Assembly (NCBI GenBank): GCA_013334965.1
Contig: JAAXWO010000001.1
Span: forward strand, 1 to 64,000
Length of the DNA stretch: 64,000 bases
Direction: 5' to 3'
Origin: Chlorobiaceae bacterium
GTDB lineage: Bacteria; Bacteroidota; Chlorobiia; Chlorobiales; Chlorobiaceae
Below, piece by piece: positions 56,235-64,000 of the stretch (the stretch's first letter is position 1; every line of letters starts with the position of its first letter). The notes beneath the pieces are model-generated. The model did no database searches and had not been told where the DNA came from. It was given only the letters and a program-made list of their open reading frames with translations. The position numbers and the translations under genes were made by a program.

Positions 56235-57275
56235 TCACCCCAATATCTGCTGCATCAGGCGGAGAAGCATGAATTTTTCGTCGGAGGCAGGGGCTATTCC
56301 TTTCAGCGCGGCGTCAGCTTCCCTCAGGGCGAGGATTGCACGTTCGGTTTCGGGGGTGCTGAAGAGTCTGGCGTACCCGATATAATTCTTTGCGAAAAAT
56401 TCCTGGCGACCGTACATGCCCAGCATTGCGGCAGTCTCGGTGAGGGTTTTCTGCTGCGCTCCGGGGGCTTGCAGTTTCCAGATTCGAATGTAAAAGGTGG
56501 TCAGGTAGCGCACGATGTTCATCAGTCCCTCTTTCTGGCCTTCCTGGTCCATGATCATCAGGGCGATGCCGCTGCAGAGCCGCAAGTTTTTGCCGACGAG
56601 CGCCTTCTCGAGTTCGAAAACGTTGTATTTCCGCGAAATGCCGACGCAGTCGCAGACGTCGTCGAGGGTGATGCGTCGATCCGGGCGTTTGTCCGAGGCG
56701 TAGAGCGTCAGTTTTTCCAGCTCCTGGCAGATCTGCCTTGACGAAGGCTCGATATAGCTCGAGAACGCCTTCAGCGCTTCGGGTTCGAAATCCCATCCGG
56801 CCTCTTTAGCTCGTTCAGAGGCGAACAGGTCTGCGTGTTTTATGGCCGGAAAGTCCTGACGGACGGATTTCAGGTACTTGTATGGTGATTTTTCAAGCTC
56901 TTTTTTATCGACCTCTTCAGCATCAAGCACCAGCACGGCAAATGTGGCCGGGTTTGAAAGGTAGCGGGCGAAAGACTCTTCCTGGTTCTGGACCTGATCC
57001 TTTGAACCGCCTTTTTTCAGTTTGTCGAACTGCCGGACGATCACCAGTTTTTTTTCGGTGAACATCGGATACTCGGATGCTGCGGAAACGATTTCCGCAA
57101 GATTGAGGTCCGGTCCGTACAGCACGACCGTATTGAGGGCGGCTTCGCTTTCCGATGGAAACAGAGCCGCCTTCAATTGCGCTTCGAGCTCTTCCTTGAG
57201 CCAGCTTTCAGGTCCCTGAAAGAAATAGACCGGGGCTATGCGGCCGGACGCGATCTGTTTTTTCAGGTCTGACAT
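56235..57275 (-). CDS. holA: DNA polymerase III delta subunit
   Basis: A 346-residue clamp-loader subunit that opens the beta clamp. The N-terminal domain begins with '[16 protein letters not shown]', with the usual P-loop remnant replaced by GPESWL, and continues with '[21 protein letters not shown]' and '[18 protein letters not shown]'. The helical C-terminal region contains '[13 protein letters not shown]'. Length is normal. It lies 26 bp downstream of ssb on the same strand, giving a small replication pair. Confidence 0.9.
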   Translation of the reverse strand: MSDLKKQIASGRIAPVYFFQGPESWLKEELEAQLKAALFPSESEAALNTVVLYGPDLNLAEIVSAASEYPMFTEKKLVIVRQFDKLKKGGSKDQVQNQEESFARYLSNPATFAVLVLDAEEVDKKELEKSPYKYLKSVRQDFPAIKHADLFASERAKEAGWDFEPEALKAFSSYIEPSSRQICQELEKLTLYASDKRPDRRITLDDVCDCVGISRKYNVFELEKALVGKNLRLCSGIALMIMDQEGQKEGLMNIVRYLTTFYIRIWKLQAPGAQQKTLTETAAMLGMYGRQEFFAKNYIGYARLFSTPETERAILALREADAALKGIAPASDEKFMLLRLMQQILG

Positions 57276-57301
57276 GACAAATTTTTTTCAGGCATCAGTG
57301 T

Positions 57302-57790
57302 TCAGAACGGCAGGTCGTCTTTTTCAATCTCTGGCACGCTGCCCGACGATTGGCGCTCTGAGAAGCCCCCGGAAGCGGGCTCATTCCTGGACTGCTTGAA
57401 CGCCGGACGCTCCTGGTTGGCAAAAGACTGATCGCCCATGCCGCCGGAATCCTTTGCGGAGCCCAGCATCTGCATGTCGCTGCAGACGATCTCGGTCGTA
57501 TATTTTTTTTCACCGGATTTGCTGTCGTCCCATGAGCGGGTCTGGAGACGGCCTTCAATATAGACCTGGCGTCCCTTTTTCAGGTATTGGCTGCAGATGT
57601 CGGCAAGCTTGCCCCAGACTACGATACGGTGCCATTCGGTGCGCTCCTGGAGATTTCCGCCGCTGTCCTTGAAGCTTTCGCTGGTTGCGACGGTGAAATT
57701 GACGACGGTCTGGCCTGAAGCGGTTTCCCTGCGTTCAGGGTCGTTGCCCAGATGGCCGATGAGCATCACTTTGTTTAAACCTTTTGCCAT
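57302..57790 (-). CDS. ssb: Single-stranded DNA-binding protein
   Basis: A 162-residue SSB. The OB fold (1-112) starts [17 protein letters not shown] and includes [14 protein letters not shown] and [17 protein letters not shown] disordered Gly/Ser/Gln linker follows. The C-terminal acidic tip is EKDDLPF, the docking site for partner proteins. Start MAKGLNK at 57790. Upstream of holA in a likely two-gene operon. Confidence 0.95.
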   Translation of the reverse strand: MAKGLNKVMLIGHLGNDPERRETASGQTVVNFTVATSESFKDSGGNLQERTEWHRIVVWGKLADICSQYLKKGRQVYIEGRLQTRSWDDSKSGEKKYTTEIVCSDMQMLGSAKDSGGMGDQSFANQERPAFKQSRNEPASGGFSERQSSGSVPEIEKDDLPF

Positions 57791-57956
57791 GATGATTTGC
57801 AGGGGTTTTTGTTGTATGCCCGGCGTCGCGGCTCTTGATTGGATATGGTTACAAAGAGCACCGCCAAGGCATTATGTCTGTTCAGGTGAAAAGGAGGTAA
57901 ATTTTAATCTTAAATACAAACTACGCCAATATTGCGATTTCGCAAAGTTCAAAGAG

Positions 57957-58763
57957 TCAGGATGTAAAGCGGTTGCCGTCGACTATCGGCCCCTCGCGGC
58001 AGAGCAGGATGCTCTCTTTTTCTCCGTCGGCATTGTTCAGTTCCACCATACATCCATAGCAGATGCCGACGCCGCATCCCATGATCGATTCAAGGGAGAG
58101 TTCGCAGGGGATCCCGCGATCCCGGCAGAACCCGGCGAGCGCCTTGAGCATCGGGTTCGGGCCGCAGGCGAATACCTTGATCCTGCTGGACGGTGGCTGC
58201 GATGCAAGATGGTCCCTCAGCAGCTCGACGACATTGCCGTGGAACCCTTCAGAACCGTCGTCCGTTGCCGTGCTGCAGTTCGACAGGCCGCGCGTCAGCA
58301 GATCGGATCGGGTCCTGCCGCCGACAAGGTGATGGAAGGCCAGCCCGGTCTCGGCGAGGCTCTTTTCAAGAAACAGCATCGGGGCGGTTCCTATGCCGCC
58401 AGAAACGAGAAGCGCGGTGTCGAAATCTCCGGTATCGGTCCCGAAGGCGTTGCCGAGGGGGCCAAGCACCATGATGGGGGTGCCGCAGGCTGAATCGCAG
58501 AGCAGCGACGTGCCGCGTCCGACAGTCTTGACCATGACGTCGATCGTGTTTCCCCTGACGTTATGGATGCAGAACGGGCGCCTGAGCAGGGGCTGGTCGG
58601 AACTGTTGACCTTGATGTTGACGAAGTTGCCGGGTCGTGCGGTAGCCGCGATTTCAGGGCAAACCATCGATATGATCGAAACATCTGCACCTGCAGGACG
58701 GGTTTCGGTGATCTGGGTTCTGATGTCGGATATGCTGCTTGTTGAAAGCATGGGTGAACACAT
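57957..58763 (-). CDS. pyrK: Dihydroorotate dehydrogenase electron-transfer subunit PyrK
   Basis: A 268-residue FAD/[2Fe-2S] protein. The FAD-binding part has PLLRRPFCIHNV (RxYS-like), the NAD(P) domain starts LLVSGGIGTAPM, and the C-terminal cluster site is CGVGICYGC...LLCREGPI (four Cys). It passes electrons between NAD and PyrD type 1B. Related sulfide-dehydrogenase/NfnA subunits share this layout, so in a sulfur bacterium that alternative should be kept in mind. The first ATG is at 58763; a second at 58751 also fits. No clear ribosome-binding site is seen. Confidence 0.82.
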   Translation of the reverse strand: MCSPMLSTSSISDIRTQITETRPAGADVSIISMVCPEIAATARPGNFVNIKVNSSDQPLLRRPFCIHNVRGNTIDVMVKTVGRGTSLLCDSACGTPIMVLGPLGNAFGTDTGDFDTALLVSGGIGTAPMLFLEKSLAETGLAFHHLVGGRTRSDLLTRGLSNCSTATDDGSEGFHGNVVELLRDHLASQPPSSRIKVFACGPNPMLKALAGFCRDRGIPCELSLESIMGCGVGICYGCMVELNNADGEKESILLCREGPIVDGNRFTS

Positions 58764-58944
58764 TGATTGTCGCGGGCACTGGATCGTTCGCGACGATTGT
58801 AATTAAGCCGCCGGTAAGCGGCGGTCGGAAAATCGTCAGGCTTTAAATTAAGAGTGCCGGAAGCGATTTTGCAAATCAGCCCAGTTCCCACGTGTGGTAT
58901 TAAATGGTTATAATAACAAATATAATAAATATATACGGGCGTAT

Positions 58945-59004
58945 TGGGGCATGTGTCGGAGGTTGACTCATACCTGAAACACTGTTGTTGACAGGCATGC
59001 CCCA
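58945..59004 (+). promoter_or_regulatory. Structured 5' leader candidate before the ArsA-like gene
   Basis: tggggcatg (58945-58953) pairs with catgcccca (58996-59004). It is extended by tgtc / gaca (58954-58957 / 58990-58993) across a two-base bulge, and an inner hairpin aggt/acct (58960-58963 / 58972-58975) closes an eight-base loop. The whole lies 79 nt before the ATG at 59083. A second small hairpin lies near 58808-58826. The rest of the 319-bp gap (58764-59082) shows no gene. Confidence 0.45.
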
Positions 59005-59082
59005 GCGATTGTTCTTTTGCAGAATAACAGGAGATGTCTATCTTTAACGTCTTGGCTGTATAATAAATCCAATGCCTGGTTC

Positions 59083-60303
59083 ATGCGTATATTAACTTTT
59101 ACTGGTAAGGGTGGTGTAGGAAAGACAAGCGTTTCAGCCGCGACGGCTGTTCGTCTTTCTGAAATGGGTCATCGTACACTGGTTCTGTCCACCGATCCTG
59201 CCCACAGCCTTTCCGATTCTTTCAATCTCCCCCTCGGCTCAGAGCCTACAAAAATCAAGGAGAACCTTCATGCTATTGAGGTGAACCCGTACGTTGATCT
59301 CAAGCAGAACTGGCATTCGGTACAGAAATATTATACACGTATTTTCATGGCCCAGGGCGTTTCAGGGGTCATGGCTGATGAAATGACCATCCTTCCTGGC
59401 ATGGAAGAGCTGTTCTCGCTGCTCCGCATCAAACGCTATAAGGCTTCTGGCCTTTACGATACACTCGTTCTCGATACGGCGCCGACCGGCGAGACGCTGA
59501 GGCTTCTCTCCCTTCCGGATACCCTTTCATGGGGCATGAAAGCCGTAAAGAACGTCAACAAATACATCGTCCGGCCGCTCAGCAAGCCACTTTCGAAGAT
59601 GTCGGACAAGATTGCTTATTACATTCCCCCGGAAGACGCCATCGAATCGGTCGACCAGGTTTTCGACGAACTCGAGGATATTCGTGAGATCCTGACAGAT
59701 AACGTGAAATCCACGGTCAGGCTGGTCATGAACGCCGAGAAGATGTCCATCAAGGAGACGATGCGTGCGCTGACCTACCTGAACCTCTATGGATTCAAGG
59801 TCGACATGGTGCTTGTCAACAAACTGCTCGATACGAAGGAAAACAGCGGTTACCTTGAAAAGTGGAAGGGTATCCAGCAGAAATATCTCGGCGAGATCGA
59901 AGAGGGATTTTCGCCCCTGCCGGTCAAGAAGATGAAAATGTACGATCAGGAGATCGTGGGCGTCAAGTCACTTGAGGTCTTTGCCCATGACATATACGGC
60001 GACACCGATCCGTCGAAACTCATGTACGACGAGCCGCCGATCAAGTTCGTCCGCAACGGCGACGTTTACGAAGTGCAGCTCAAGCTCATGTTTGCCAATC
60101 CTGTCGATATCGACGTATGGGTGACCGGCGATGAACTGTATATCCAGATCGGCAACCAGAGGAAAGTCATCACCCTGCCGATCAGTCTTACAGGCCTCGA
60201 GCCCGGAGATGCGGTGTTCAAGGACAAGTGGCTACATATACCGTTCGATCTGGCGCGTCAGGGTCAGCATACGCGCAGCAGCAGGGAACTTCACAAAGCG
60301 TGA
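59083..60303 (+). CDS. ArsA/Get3-family ATPase with C-terminal Hsp20-like domain
   Basis: A 406-residue SIMIBI-class ATPase. The deviant Walker A is GKGGVGKTS (8-16). The Get3/ArsA switch I is STDPAHSLSD and switch II is DTAPTGETLRLL. The C-terminal ~75 residues (about 325-400) form an Hsp20-like beta domain with DVYEVQLKLMFANP and LYIQIGNQRKVITLP. It contains no cysteine at all, so it lacks both the arsenite-binding Cys of ArsA and the zinc CxxC of Get3. Start at 59083, where family similarity begins. The csmC-csmA genes lie directly downstream on the same strand and another ArsA-like gene follows, so a role in handling hydrophobic chlorosome proteins is conceivable. Confidence 0.85.
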   Translation: MRILTFTGKGGVGKTSVSAATAVRLSEMGHRTLVLSTDPAHSLSDSFNLPLGSEPTKIKENLHAIEVNPYVDLKQNWHSVQKYYTRIFMAQGVSGVMADEMTILPGMEELFSLLRIKRYKASGLYDTLVLDTAPTGETLRLLSLPDTLSWGMKAVKNVNKYIVRPLSKPLSKMSDKIAYYIPPEDAIESVDQVFDELEDIREILTDNVKSTVRLVMNAEKMSIKETMRALTYLNLYGFKVDMVLVNKLLDTKENSGYLEKWKGIQQKYLGEIEEGFSPLPVKKMKMYDQEIVGVKSLEVFAHDIYGDTDPSKLMYDEPPIKFVRNGDVYEVQLKLMFANPVDIDVWVTGDELYIQIGNQRKVITLPISLTGLEPGDAVFKDKWLHIPFDLARQGQHTRSSRELHKA

Positions 60304-60425
60304 CAAGACGGACTGACCATGCTTGATCAAGGTATATTTATTTATTAGCTTGATATCATAGTAGTTTTCAGTGCACTAAACAGTAAACGATGGCTGTGAT
60401 TGCAGCCGTATTAAAGGAGGACATA

Positions 60426-60845
60426 ATGTCAGAATCTTACCAGAAGCTTCGCAAGGATTTTAAGGATCTTGATTTCACCGACAGGCTTACCTTTCTTGCT
60501 GAAAGCGTGCTCCTGACCGGCCAGAGCGCCATCGTCGGCGGACTGGAAGTCGCGGGCAGCGTTGTGGAGACCGTTGCGGGTACGGTTGGCTCCCTCGTCG
60601 ATGCATCGGGTATCGGCAACATTCTCGGCGGCTCCACCGGAGTTGTCGGTGAAACCATCGACCGTGTTGCAATCACCGTCAAGGATGTTTCACGTTCAGC
60701 AGGCGAACTTTACAGCGATGCAGTCAAGAACGTCGAAAACGCTACCGGCAATGCAGCGAAGGCTGTCGGTGATGCAGGCGTATCTGCTTCCGAGGCTGTC
60801 AAGAACATCGCAGGTTCGTTCCAGAAAACCACCGGCAAACCGTAA
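60426..60845 (+). CDS. csmC: Chlorosome envelope protein C
   Basis: A 139-residue protein of the chlorosome envelope monolayer. The N-terminus is charged and conserved ([20 protein letters not shown]). The middle (about 30-75) is a glycine/valine-rich hydrophobic stretch, and the rest is an Ala/Lys amphipathic helix with VKN-VEN-type repeats (about 85-130) ending KTTGKP. This fits a protein that sits on the lipid surface. AAAGGAGG precedes the ATG at 60426 by about 6 bp. First gene of the csmC-csmA pair. Confidence 0.9.
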   Translation: MSESYQKLRKDFKDLDFTDRLTFLAESVLLTGQSAIVGGLEVAGSVVETVAGTVGSLVDASGIGNILGGSTGVVGETIDRVAITVKDVSRSAGELYSDAVKNVENATGNAAKAVGDAGVSASEAVKNIAGSFQKTTGKP

Positions 60846-60857
60846 TTCCGGTTTTTT
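60837..60857 (+). terminator. Weak terminator overlapping the csmC stop codon
   Basis: aaaccg (60837-60842), loop taattc holding the stop codon, cggttt (60849-60854), then TTT. The stem is short (6 bp), so termination is probably partial. It would reduce read-through from csmC into csmA. Confidence 0.5.
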
Positions 60858-61004
60858 CGGCTCGCATCCGCCTTGAAACGCAGGCCGGATAGCGCTGGAA
60901 TCTTTTATTTGTGTTTTTTTGTTTATTCGCTTATTTTTATCCTAAAGTCGCAATCTTATCGAATGTTGTTTTTTTCTGTCAATTAAATTCCAAAAGGAGG
61001 AGTT

Positions 61005-61247
61005 ATGAGTGGAGGAGGCGTATTTACCGATATCTTAGCCGCCGCAGGCCGTATTTTCGAAGTTATGGTCGAAGGTCACTGGGAAACCGTAGGCATGCTT
61101 TTTGACTCACTGGGCAAAGGCACCATGCGTATCAATCGCAATGCTTATGGCTCAATGGGTGGCGGTTCCAGCCTTCGTGGTTCTTCGCCTGAGGTTTCCG
61201 GCTATGCCGTACCTACCAAGGCAGTTGAATCCAAGTTTGCCAAATAA
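61005..61247 (+). CDS. csmA: Chlorosome baseplate protein CsmA (precursor)
   Basis: An 80-residue precursor of CsmA, the major chlorosome protein. It binds BChl a and forms the baseplate facing the FMO protein. Sequence features are the N-terminal [20 protein letters not shown] helix and the single His25 in VEGHWETVG, thought to ligate BChl a. The C-terminal ~20 residues are removed in known CsmA proteins, leaving a 59-residue mature form. AAAGGAGG lies 6 bp before the ATG. It has a good terminator and a 159-bp A/T-rich upstream region (60846-61004), probably with its own promoter. Confidence 0.95.
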   Translation: MSGGGVFTDILAAAGRIFEVMVEGHWETVGMLFDSLGKGTMRINRNAYGSMGGGSSLRGSSPEVSGYAVPTKAVESKFAK

Positions 61248-61271
61248 GCAAACAGGTCAGCCAATTAAAAG

Positions 61272-61310
61272 AAGCAGTGACAGGTGAAACACCGTCACTG
61301 CTTTTTTTTT
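61272..61310 (+). terminator. Terminator after csmA
   Basis: aagcagtgac (61272-61281) / gtcactgctt (61294-61303), stem extended by ggt/acc inside, then a run of T residues to 61310. Strong. The following 180 bp before the next gene show no other feature. Confidence 0.93.
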
Positions 61311-61494
61311 GTGCCATTCTGTCAAAGATCGCAGCAGATCTTTCAGCTTTCTATCCAGCAATCGCTCTCTTCTTGCCTTCCAGCCTTCCTATCCCGGTTC
61401 TTTGTTACGTAATTTATTTTAGTTTTCATATTTTAATGGTTTGAGCATTCAATTGATGATCAACGGATTTTACAGGTAACTGATCGAAGCGGTA

Positions 61495-63381
61495 ATGGCA
61501 AATATTTCTCTATATGTCTCAGGACAGACAGAACTGAGTGATGTCACTGAGTTTTTCCAGAAACGGCTTATTGGTGAAGGAGAAACACCCATAGCTTTTT
61601 TTGACGGTGTTTTTTATGAGTCCCATCAGGAACGGGTAGGCAATATCGTCTACCAGGACTACCTGATTTATACCGATAAGGCGCTTTACCTCTGGGCACG
61701 GGGCTCATCGAAGGATTACCTCGATCGTTTCAATCTTGGGGCCGTATCTGTGAACAGCCGCAACAAGGACAGTGCGTTCGCGACGCTGAACCTCAAGATC
61801 AGGCGTGAAGATAAAGAGCCGGTTTACGTGATTTTCGACATGGTCGAGATCCGTGAGGCTGATACCATTGTCAAGCTTCACACGGTCGTCGAATCTACAA
61901 TCGAAGATTATCTCGGCGTCAATTACCGACAGGAGATTCCGCCGGACACAGCTGCGCTGATTCTTCAGGGTGCCAGGAAGTACTGTCCCCCGAGGAATTT
62001 GTCCATCCCTCTCGAAGCCCCCCAGATCCCGGTTCCCGATGCAGGCATCGGTTATGGCCAGGACCTCCTTGAGCAGTACAAGGCATCAATCGGATACAAT
62101 CCGAATCAGGAACCTCAATATGCCGGTATGCCTCCTGGAGGTGCACGGCAACCCTCCGGTATGGGTCCCCAGGATGCCATTCGCGGCGGTATAGAGGCGA
62201 TGTTGCCGACCGATCCTGCGTCACTCAAACGTATAGCAGATCAGATCAAGAACATGGTTGGCGATGCTCCATTCAAGCTTCGTGACCAGGTAATGAAAGA
62301 CCTGCAGCACGTTCCGGGCGATGTGGCCACGGTTCTGACCGCACTCAACGAACTCCTTTCGAATATTGCGGGCAACCCGATGGCAGAGCGTTTCGTCATG
62401 AATGCCATAAAGACGGCCGTCGTCAACGACGGAGTCCTTGGTTCGCTCACCAAAATCATAAAGCTGACTTCCGGTGGAGGCAAGAAACCGGCCAAGCCGG
62501 CATCTGCTCCGTCTCATGATGATCAGCCGTTCGAACGGTCAAATGAGTCTGGACGTAACGATGATTCGGATGACGATACGACGATTCGCAGAAAAAAGAT
62601 AAGCGTCAGGGACGAAGAGCCGCGTAGGCCTTACAGCCCGTTCGAGGATAACGACGATCCGATCGTTTCACGGGAGAGCCGCCCGCAGGCTCCTCGCAGC
62701 AAGCCGTCGATGGATGACGATTTCGGTGCCGATACGGTAGCTCCGAGAAAGAAGATCTCCATCAAGATGGATGATGACGGCAATCAGGATATTGCACGCA
62801 AACTGATGAGTTACGACGAGTCTGAGCGTGATGCGCCGACAGGGTCCATCCTTGACAGCACCTTCAGCCAGCCGGTTGCTGAAGAGCCGCCGATTCGCAA
62901 GAAGAAGCTTTCAATAAAAGCTGAAGAAGGCAGCGGAGCTCAGGCGGAGATCGCACGAAAGATGATGAGTTACGACGAGGCTGCGCGACATGGGGTCGCT
63001 ACTGCTGAACCTGAGCCGGTTTCGGAGACTCCTGCCCAGGAGATTCCTGTGCCGGAGGACATTCAGGAGACGCCCCGTAAAAAAATCCAGATCAAGGCAG
63101 AGCCTGAGGTTGAAGAGATTGCCATGCTGGAGGATATCGTTATTTCAGCTTTTGGCGAACCTGAAGCCGATGATCGCGTTAATGAGTACATGATAATTGA
63201 GTCAGACGATTCGGCAAAAAAACCAATTATCGATAAAGCTCCGGAACCAGTCGTGAACCCGTCCGGCAATGCAGGAGTGGCGGCAACGGCTGAGACATCG
63301 CCCCGCAAGAACGGCAAAAGGGAGAAGGGCGATGAGTTGGATGGAGACAAGCATTCAGTCACAGTCAAGATTACACCATAG
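61495..63381 (+). CDS. Repeat protein with PH-like N-terminus and four RKK-[IKL]-S-[IV]-[KR] motifs, unknown function
   Basis: A 628-residue protein I cannot match to a named family. Residues about 25-135 look like a bacterial PH domain (strand pattern with YQDYLIYTDKALYLWARG). Residues 225-330 are helical. From about 345 on the protein is disordered and acidic, but it carries four evenly spaced basic motifs: IRRKKISVR (364), PRKKISIK (417), IRKKKLSIK (467), PRKKIQIK (527). Two copies of a second motif, ARKLMSYDE (434) and ARKMMSYDE (487), lie after the second and third. It is encoded between csmA and an ArsA-like ATPase, 12 bp before the latter, so they are probably coexpressed. Confidence 0.75.
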   Translation: MANISLYVSGQTELSDVTEFFQKRLIGEGETPIAFFDGVFYESHQERVGNIVYQDYLIYTDKALYLWARGSSKDYLDRFNLGAVSVNSRNKDSAFATLNLKIRREDKEPVYVIFDMVEIREADTIVKLHTVVESTIEDYLGVNYRQEIPPDTAALILQGARKYCPPRNLSIPLEAPQIPVPDAGIGYGQDLLEQYKASIGYNPNQEPQYAGMPPGGARQPSGMGPQDAIRGGIEAMLPTDPASLKRIADQIKNMVGDAPFKLRDQVMKDLQHVPGDVATVLTALNELLSNIAGNPMAERFVMNAIKTAVVNDGVLGSLTKIIKLTSGGGKKPAKPASAPSHDDQPFERSNESGRNDDSDDDTTIRRKKISVRDEEPRRPYSPFEDNDDPIVSRESRPQAPRSKPSMDDDFGADTVAPRKKISIKMDDDGNQDIARKLMSYDESERDAPTGSILDSTFSQPVAEEPPIRKKKLSIKAEEGSGAQAEIARKMMSYDEAARHGVATAEPEPVSETPAQEIPVPEDIQETPRKKIQIKAEPEVEEIAMLEDIVISAFGEPEADDRVNEYMIIESDDSAKKPIIDKAPEPVVNPSGNAGVAATAETSPRKNGKREKGDELDGDKHSVTVKITP

Positions 63382-63393
63382 TTTTTCAACACC

Positions 63394-64000
63394 ATGAGAA
63401 TCATTCTTTACCTGGGCAAAGGCGGGGTGGGCAAAACCACCGTTTCGGCATCCACCGCTACAGCGATTGCACGCGGCGGCAAACGTGTATTGATCATGAG
63501 CACCGACGTTGCCCACAGCCTTGCCGACGCTCTCGGCGCCGAATTGAGCTCAACTCCGCTGGAAGTTGAGAAGAATCTGTTTGCGATGGAGGTGAACGTC
63601 CTTGCAGAGATCAGGGAAAACTGGACTGAACTGTACTCCTATTTCTCTTCAATTCTCATGCACGACGGTGCTAACGAAATTGTCGCCGAAGAGCTGGCCA
63701 TCGTGCCTGGCATGGAGGAGATGATCAGTCTCCGTTATATCTGGAAGGCCGCCAAATCGGGCTTGTACGACGCAGTGGTTGTCGATGCGGCCCCGACGGG
63801 TGAAACGATGCGCCTTCTCGGTATGCCTGAATCCTACGGCTGGTATTCCGAGAAGATCGGAGGATGGCACTCGAAAGCCATTGGCTTTGCGGCGCCGCTT
63901 CTGAGCAAGTTCATGCCAAAGAAGAACATCTTCAAGCTCATGCCTGAGGTAAACGAGCACATGAAAGAGCTTCATGCCATGCTGCAGGATCAGAGCATCA
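63394..64000 (+). CDS. Second ArsA/Get3-family ATPase (partial, runs off the window)
   Basis: The first 202 residues of an ATPase that continues past the window. Walker A is GKGGVGKTT (8-16), switch I is [10 protein letters not shown] and switch II is [15 protein letters not shown]. As in the first copy, no cysteine occurs in the visible part. It begins 12 bp after the repeat protein. The two ATPases share the family motifs but differ clearly between them, so they are old paralogs and not a recent duplication. A C-terminal Hsp20-like domain cannot be judged because the gene is cut. Confidence 0.88.
   Translation, partial: MRIILYLGKGGVGKTTVSASTATAIARGGKRVLIMSTDVAHSLADALGAELSSTPLEVEKNLFAMEVNVLAEIRENWTELYSYFSSILMHDGANEIVAEELAIVPGMEEMISLRYIWKAAKSGLYDAVVVDAAPTGETMRLLGMPESYGWYSEKIGGWHSKAIGFAAPLLSKFMPKKNIFKLMPEVNEHMKELHAMLQDQSI

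Noticed and set aside
59083-60303. Arsenite efflux ATPase (ArsA of an ars operon)
   Set aside because: The single-length protein has no cysteines and there is no arsB, arsR or arsD nearby. The Get3-like/chlorosome context is more informative.

Overview
This window comes from a green sulfur bacterium (Chlorobiaceae, Chlorobium/Chlorobaculum group). It encodes the chlorosome envelope proteins CsmA and CsmC, a BchE-BchM-BchH tetrapyrrole block plus a second chelatase large subunit (BchS), a bacteriochlorophyll synthase (probably BchK), BchJ and a chlorobactene-glucosyltransferase-like protein (CruC). This combination is characteristic of anoxygenic phototrophs that carry chlorosomes. The gene order also matches what I remember of Chlorobaculum tepidum around bchS/bchH/bchM/bchE and csmC/csmA. 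That is memory, not a search.

Layout. 1-440: 3' end of 23S rRNA, spacer, 5S rRNA and terminator. 0.6-7.1 kb: a Met/Cys-rich exported protein, bchJ, an Ig-like lipoprotein, then glgA-gmhB-hemW. 7.2-8.1 kb: a FolD-family dehydrogenase that resembles yeast MTD1. 8.6-14.5 kb: amino-acid permease, class III aminotransferase, carboxymuconolactone-decarboxylase-like protein, MetY-like sulfhydrylase and TorF-type porin, with a 326-bp heptanucleotide satellite between the first two genes. 14.6-21.8 kb: DUF2723 membrane protein, lpxA, ROK kinase, ComF-like protein, rsmE and an AI-2E-type transporter. 21.9-26.8 kb: ndk, a CBS-domain membrane protein, a TPR/CHAT-like lipoprotein and a RodZ-like protein. 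27-30.8 kb: nifS-nifU behind an IscR-like palindrome, a small membrane protein and miaB. 30.9-35.8 kb: bchK, a polyprenol kinase, lpxH, hisG and cruC. 35.9-39.5 kb: WD40 protein, ferredoxin, arfB, DUF4438 protein and hsp20. 39.5-53.2 kb (minus strand): bchS, bchH, bchM, bchE and a TonB-dependent receptor. 53.4-58.8 kb: a serine-palmitoyltransferase-like enzyme divergent from a sugar-epimerase-like SDR, then holA, ssb and pyrK. 59-64 kb: an ArsA/Get3-like ATPase, csmC, csmA, a 628-residue protein with PH-like N-terminus and repeated Arg-Lys-Lys motifs, and a second ArsA/Get3-like ATPase cut by the window end.

How the parts connect. Much of the window serves the photosynthetic antenna. BchH/BchS, BchM and BchE carry protoporphyrin toward chlorophyllide, BchJ affects the 8-vinyl stage, BchK with the neighbouring polyprenol kinase adds the alcohol tail, CruC modifies the chlorosome carotenoid, and CsmA/CsmC coat the chlorosome. 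NifS/NifU supply Fe-S clusters, which BchE, HemW and MiaB all need.

The most interesting candidate system is the last 5 kb. Two cysteine-poor Get3/ArsA-type ATPases bracket the genes for two chlorosome envelope proteins and an undescribed repeat protein. This suggests, but does not prove, a dedicated targeting or insertion pathway for chlorosome envelope proteins. Secondary points are the heptamer satellite that starts on the permease stop codon, a canonical terminator 7 bp before the cruC start codon, the MTD1-like FolD without the cyclohydrolase lysine, and structured leaders before the permease and the first ArsA gene. No CRISPR array, tRNA, insertion sequence or phage gene was recognised.
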